Shown here: positions 5,791 through 7,943 of the stretch, piece after piece
How positions within the stretch are numbered: the stretch's first letter is position 1
Layout: each line of letters starts with the position of its first letter
Assembly (NCBI GenBank): GCA_002298695.1
Contig: DBLB01000080.1
Span: forward strand, 4,726-12,668
DNA length: 7,943 nucleotides
From: Clostridiales bacterium UBA735
GTDB lineage: Bacteria; Bacillota; Clostridia; Oscillospirales; Oscillospiraceae
Reading direction: 5' to 3'
Made by a program: the position numbers and the translations under genes
Notes under the pieces: generated by a model
What the model was told of the DNA's origin: nothing
The model's input: the letters and a program-made list of their open reading frames with translations, nothing else
Database searches by the model: none

Positions 5791-6346
5791 TTGCGTCCCT
5801 CCTTTCCCAAGTCCGAACAGCCGCTTTCCAGTCCTTCATCTTCGTTTTCCCAACAATCCAGCCGTTGGAAGCGTAATAATTCACGAATCTTTCAGCGTCT
5901 ACGGAATTTTTCCGTTCAAGACAATAGGCCGTGACTTCTTCGACTGTCGGGGGCGTGAAGCGCGTCGCGCGCGCTTTATCCCCCGTTTTGTCCTTGTCCT
6001 TGTCCTTGTCTTTGTCCTTGTCCTTGTCTTTGGTATTTTTCGTATACGAATCATTACGGTCGTATACGGTCGTATTCGATGGTATACGTTCGTATGTGTC
6101 CTTATCCCATCGGCTTTTGATGTTGGACTTGTTCGCCTTGCATTTGGCATCATATTTCGCCTTATCCCTATCTATCTGCTCTTTCATCATCGGAAAGACA
6201 AACCGCTCATTACCGCGCAAATCGGGGGCTTCGCCCGTCATGCTGTATTGTAGGCATGCCGTGAAAAGCCGCCCTCTTTCCGCATCATTAAGCAGCTCAA
6301 TCGACTTCAAGTAGCTGTGATAGGCATTGAAGCTCTCAAGCGCCAT
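5714..6346 (-). CDS. DUF6291/DnaD-like phage replisome organizer (210 aa)
   Basis: The N-terminal ~75 residues (MALESFNAYHSYLKSIELLN, then RGNERFVFPMMKEQIDRD) match the DUF6291 type found in Firmicutes phage replication proteins. Residues 107-120 are a Lys-Asp repeat linker. The C-terminal part (FTPPTVEEVTAYCLERKNSV, then GWIVGKTKMKDWKAAVRTW) is the conserved tail of phage replisome organizers that recruit the helicase loader. By family logic it binds the origin and hands over to DnaC, encoded next. The start is ATG 6346, 8 bases after GAGGG and just past the previous gene's TAA. Codons about 83-104 contain the iteron-like repeats. The last 77 nt also encode the start of the loader in another frame. 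Confidence 0.85.
   Translation of the reverse strand: MALESFNAYHSYLKSIELLNDAERGRLFTACLQYSMTGEAPDLRGNERFVFPMMKEQIDRDKAKYDAKCKANKSNIKSRWDKDTYERIPSNTTVYDRNDSYTKNTKDKDKDKDKDKDKDKTGDKARATRFTPPTVEEVTAYCLERKNSVDAERFVNYYASNGWIVGKTKMKDWKAAVRTWERRDANGGYRSAGENQPAAKRTWDLDIIEL
5797..5805 (-). promoter_or_regulatory. Ribosome binding site deciding the helicase-loader start
   Basis: AAAGGAGGG lies within the replisome organizer coding sequence and 6 bases before ATG 5790. Its strength justifies the long 77-nt overlap between the two genes, and no later in-frame ATG or GTG occurs near the overlap end. Confidence 0.75.
5988..6029 (-). repeat. Hexanucleotide tandem repeat encoding a Lys-Asp linker
   Basis: Seven consecutive 6-bp units, ttgtcc or ttgtct on the plus strand, lie inside the replisome organizer gene and encode alternating Lys and Asp. 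The unit length is a multiple of three, so copy number could change without breaking the frame. It separates the N-terminal DUF6291 part and the iteron block from the conserved C-terminal domain, so a flexible charged linker is the simplest role. Confidence 0.85.
6041..6100. repeat. Three 20-bp iteron-like repeats, candidate replication origin
   Basis: The palindrome GTATAC occurs at 6042, 6062 and 6082, exactly 20 bp apart, and the flanking bases are also similar (cGTATACGnnTCnTA). Half-copies of CGTAT recur at 6041, 6061, 6071 and 6091, about one helical turn apart. Because 20 is not a multiple of three, the three copies are read in three different frames (CGT-ATA-CC, GTA-TAC, CGTAT-ACG), so selection at the DNA level is the natural explanation. 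Position inside the initiator gene resembles lambda ori within O. That this is the origin is inference. Confidence 0.65.
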
Positions 6347-6350
6347 AGCA

Positions 6351-6515
6351 TTATCCCTCTGCGAGTGGGACGCAGCTGATATACAAATCATTTTCCCGGC
6401 TGACGATCGCAGTCAGGACTTTCAGCTCCTCCAACGAAACTTTCGTAAAATTGATACTGTTCAGCGTGACACCGCTGAGTTCGTCGATTGCTTCAATCAG
6501 AACCTCAAAATTCAT
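6351..6515 (-). CDS. Small hypothetical protein (54 aa)
   Basis: This short gene fills the space between SSB and the replisome organizer. The product begins MNFEVLIEAIDELSGVTLNS and is acidic and probably helical, with one cysteine and no recognisable motif. The chosen ATG (6515) has GGGAGG 8 bases upstream; an in-frame ATG at 6521 is too close to that site. The stop TAA lies 4 nt before the next start, and GAGGG for the next gene lies in its last codons. Good codon fit and spacing support a real gene. Function unknown. Confidence 0.7.
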   Translation of the reverse strand: MNFEVLIEAIDELSGVTLNSINFTKVSLEELKVLTAIVSRENDLYISCVPLAEG

Positions 6516-6530
6516 GTGCATCGCCTCCCA

Positions 6531-6935
6531 TCAAAACGGAAGGTCAGGCGGTTCAGGCCCGTCCATCACCGGGAAGTCGTCTTCCGGGGCATAGGTAGTC
6601 TTCTGGCTGTCTCTCTTGGCCTCGCCAAAGTAGACGTGATCGGCCAAGATCTCCGCCGAGCGCCGCTTGTTGCCCTCCTTGTCCTCCCAGTTGCGAATTT
6701 GCAACCGGCCTGTGACAATCGCCGCGCTGCCCTTGAAGAAGTATGTAGCCACGGTATCAGCGAACTTCCCGAAGATAACGCAGTCAATGAAGTCCGTTTC
6801 TTTCTCGCCACCCTACGGCTTGTAGTCCCTGTCACAGGCCAGCGTGAAGCTCGTCACCGATGTTCCGCTCTGCGTGACACGTTTCTCCGGATCTCTGGTC
6901 ATTCTTCCGAAGATCACGATTTGATTCAAAGCCAT
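6531..6935 (-). pseudogene. ssb: Single-stranded DNA-binding protein with an internal amber codon
   Basis: From ATG 6935 the frame gives MALNQIVIFGRMTRDPEKRV, then SFTLACDRDYKP, a typical SSB OB-fold start. TAG at 6813-6815 (codon 41) follows, and the same frame continues with GGEKETDFIDCVIFGKFADT, ILADHVYF and the acidic SSB tail DDFPVMDGPEPPDLPF, ending at TGA 6531. The whole would be 134 residues, normal for phage SSB. The tail normally recruits replication partners. As written, only a 40-residue fragment is made, and the GTG at 6752 would give a headless restart. CAG (Gln) to TAG is the simplest single change. AAGGA 8 bases upstream supports the start. Suppression or a sequence error remain possible. 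Confidence 0.88.
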
Positions 6936-6936
6936 C

Positions 6937-7236
6937 TTAAAATTCCTTTCTGTATTTCAGATTCGTTTCATCCCATCCGGGATATTTGCTTCTCAGATAA
7001 TTCGCCAGCGCCTCTTTGAGCGCCGCACGGTCGGCTGACTGGTCAAACCGTTGGTGACAAGGGTCGCAGAGCGTCACGATGTTCTCAGGCCGTCCAAGAC
7101 CGCCCTGCGCCCGTGAAATGTAATGGCACCACGGATTCCCTTGCTTCCCGCAGAGGACGCAGCGCCCGCCGTCGCGCTCCCAAACGGCCTGTTTCACCGC
7201 CGCCGGGATGCTGGTTGCTTTTGTCTGCTTATGCAC
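6937..7236 (-). CDS. HNH endonuclease (99 aa)
   Basis: This is a small HNH nuclease with the zinc-stabilised beta-beta-alpha-metal fold. C26/C29 (CVLCG) and C57/C60 (CDPC) hold the structural zinc. The catalytic part runs from H38 (HYISRAQGG) through N52 (ENIVTL) to H61, so the HNH pattern is complete. The length and the 'VWERDGGRC' lead-in are typical of free-standing phage HNH proteins. I start at GTG 7236, with CAAGGGGGAG just upstream and an 8-nt overlap (GTGCATAA) with the NinB-like gene. The ATG at 7266 would force a 38-nt overlap. Lying between a recombination gene and SSB, it probably acts on early DNA intermediates rather than in packaging, where phage HNH enzymes also occur. Confidence 0.85.
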   Translation of the reverse strand: MHKQTKATSIPAAVKQAVWERDGGRCVLCGKQGNPWCHYISRAQGGLGRPENIVTLCDPCHQRFDQSADRAALKEALANYLRSKYPGWDETNLKYRKEF

Positions 7237-7765
7237 TCCACTCCCCCTTGAGCCGTTCCAGCTCATCCGGCGTCAACGTCTCAATGCCCAAGTCCTTTGC
7301 ATCCTCGACGGCCCGGTCGATGATCCGTCCCATCTGCTTTGCATTGTATCGGGACGAACCGTAATAGGCCCGGATTACAAGGTTGTCGCCGTCCTGCTGG
7401 TAGTCCACTTCCTCAGTCGGCCAGCCTGTCCCGATCATTGACCACGCCGTCCGAAACGTCGCGGCCTCGTCGCGGGAGAGATGGAAGTCCTTGAACACGC
7501 CGACCTCCTTGATGTACTCGACGTAGAGGTCTTCCTTCGTGCGCCCGAGTTTTTCCGCGATCTGATCGCAGAGCTGCCAGAAGTAGTTGTTGGAATCCAA
7601 GCTGCGCTTCTTCCGGAACTCCTTGATCTCCGCGACGTACCTTTTGCCCGGAATCATGTGTTCCAAAAACATCTGCGCTTTATACGGCACGTCAGCCTTG
7701 ATCCGCAGCCACGTCCCGGCAGCGTCCATCGTCCAGTCCGCCGCAGAAAATGTAAGTTCCGTCAT
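7229..7765 (-). CDS. NinB/Orf-like recombination protein (178 aa)
   Basis: The segment KKRSLDSNNYFWQLCDQIAE (about 55-74) corresponds to the RSLDQN...W core of lambda NinB/Orf, a recombination mediator that acts with SSB and single-strand DNA. The tail YGSSRYNAKQMGRIIDRAVE followed by GIETLTPDELERL matches the NinB C-terminal layout in Firmicutes phages. Family assignment is by remembered motifs, so a neighbouring unnamed phage family is possible. The start MTELTF at 7765 overlaps the upstream stop as ATGA. The open frame 13 codons further upstream lies inside the previous gene. It stands beside HNH and SSB, consistent with a recombination role. Confidence 0.65.
   Translation of the reverse strand: MTELTFSAADWTMDAAGTWLRIKADVPYKAQMFLEHMIPGKRYVAEIKEFRKKRSLDSNNYFWQLCDQIAEKLGRTKEDLYVEYIKEVGVFKDFHLSRDEAATFRTAWSMIGTGWPTEEVDYQQDGDNLVIRAYYGSSRYNAKQMGRIIDRAVEDAKDLGIETLTPDELERLKGEWSA
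7241..7250 (-). promoter_or_regulatory. Ribosome binding site deciding the GTG start of the HNH gene
   Basis: CAAGGGGGAG ends 4 bases before GTG 7236, inside the last codons of the NinB-like gene. It favours the GTG over the in-frame ATG at 7266. Confidence 0.65.
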
Positions 7766-7943
7766 GCCTGTACCGCCTTCATGTAGCAGTCCCAGCACAT
7801 GCACTGTCCCTTCTTCTTTGTGGTCTGCTCCGCAATCGCTCGAGCGGAATAGTTCTTCCCGTCAAAGGAGACCGGCACAACGTCGTTTCCGCAGACAGAG
7901 CATTTGAAGGGCTTCGCTGTCTGCTTCGTCTCCTGCGGAGCTG
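7762..7943 (-). CDS. Zinc-motif C-terminus of a truncated gene
   Basis: Only the last 59 codons are in the window; the gene starts beyond the right edge. The visible part is a linker (APQETKQTAKPF) followed by CSVCGNDV, then about 30 residues later CMCWDCYMK, a CX2C...CX2C zinc ribbon with a YSARAIAEQT segment between. Such tails are attached to several Firmicutes phage recombination proteins, including RecT/ERF-type annealing proteins. Its position just before the NinB-like gene makes one of these likely, but nothing of the main domain can be seen. The stop overlaps the next start (ATGA). Confidence 0.6.
   Translation of the reverse strand, partial: APQETKQTAKPFKCSVCGNDVVPVSFDGKNYSARAIAEQTTKKKGQCMCWDCYMKAVQA

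Noticed and set aside
5960..5976. GC-rich CGCG run resembling a hairpin or terminator
   Set aside because: It lies in mid-gene, encodes the KARATRF segment in frame, and is not followed by a T run on the transcribed strand.
5899..6153. Lys/Arg/Thr-repeat frame on the minus strand
   Set aside because: It is an alternate-frame reading of the Lys-Asp hexamer repeat within the replisome organizer.
5931..6314. Plus-strand frame with a Ser-Leu repeat resembling a membrane segment
   Set aside because: It is the antisense reading of the same hexamer repeat and has no ribosome binding site.
6531..6752. Stand-alone short gene from GTG 6752
   Set aside because: It is simply the C-terminal part of SSB after the amber codon; it lacks a ribosome binding site and half of the OB fold.
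6813..6815. Reassignment of TAG to glutamine (genetic code 15)
   Set aside because: Only one in-frame TAG occurs in roughly 2,500 codons; recoded phages show many. TAG also appears to end the Cys-rich gene at 4547.
1..7943. Promoters, terminators, tRNA, CRISPR arrays or attachment sites
   Set aside because: Genes abut or overlap throughout; I found no spaced repeat array, cloverleaf, convincing -35/-10 pair or hairpin followed by a T tract.

Overview
The window looks like the early (replication, recombination and modification) region of a temperate tailed phage or prophage of a Gram-positive host, probably a gut Clostridia (Oscillospiraceae-like). This is inferred from the moderately high GC, the strong GGAGG ribosome binding sites, the DUF6291-type replication protein and the many small Cys-rich early proteins typical of Firmicutes phages. 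All supported genes lie on the minus strand and are packed end to end, usually with ATGA, TAATG or 8-20 nt overlaps. I see no gap over about 100 bases, promoter, terminator, tRNA or CRISPR, so the window reads as the inside of one long leftward operon.

In transcription order (right to left), the first block is recombination and replication. It holds the zinc-motif C-terminus of a truncated gene, a NinB/Orf-like recombination protein, an HNH endonuclease, a single-strand DNA-binding protein with an internal amber codon, a 54-residue orphan, a DUF6291/DnaD-like replisome organizer and a DnaC/IstB-like helicase loader. Inside the replisome organizer gene are three direct GTATAC-centred repeats at exactly 20-bp spacing, each read in a different frame. 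This is a good candidate for an origin embedded in the initiator gene, as in lambda O.

The middle block has a frameshifted Cys-rich gene, a 53-residue phage protein, a RusA-type Holliday junction resolvase and a Cys-rich 67-residue protein. It is followed by a radical SAM protein translationally overlapped with a PP-loop 'PAPS reductase-like' protein carrying many cysteines, then a small Cys/coiled-coil protein and a small DPPH-motif SAM methyltransferase. The radical SAM, PP-loop and methyltransferase set is the best candidate for a poorly described nucleic-acid modification system.

The left block is small accessory genes: two MERLT-type proteins sharing a C-terminal module (one frameshifted), a 117-residue orphan, a 75-residue Cys-rich protein and the first codons of a Lar-like zinc-ribbon (restriction alleviation) protein cut by the window edge.

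Three genes are disrupted: SSB by TAG at codon 41, and two small genes by single-base excesses in homopolymers. Either this is a decaying prophage or the assembly carries errors; the sequence alone cannot decide.
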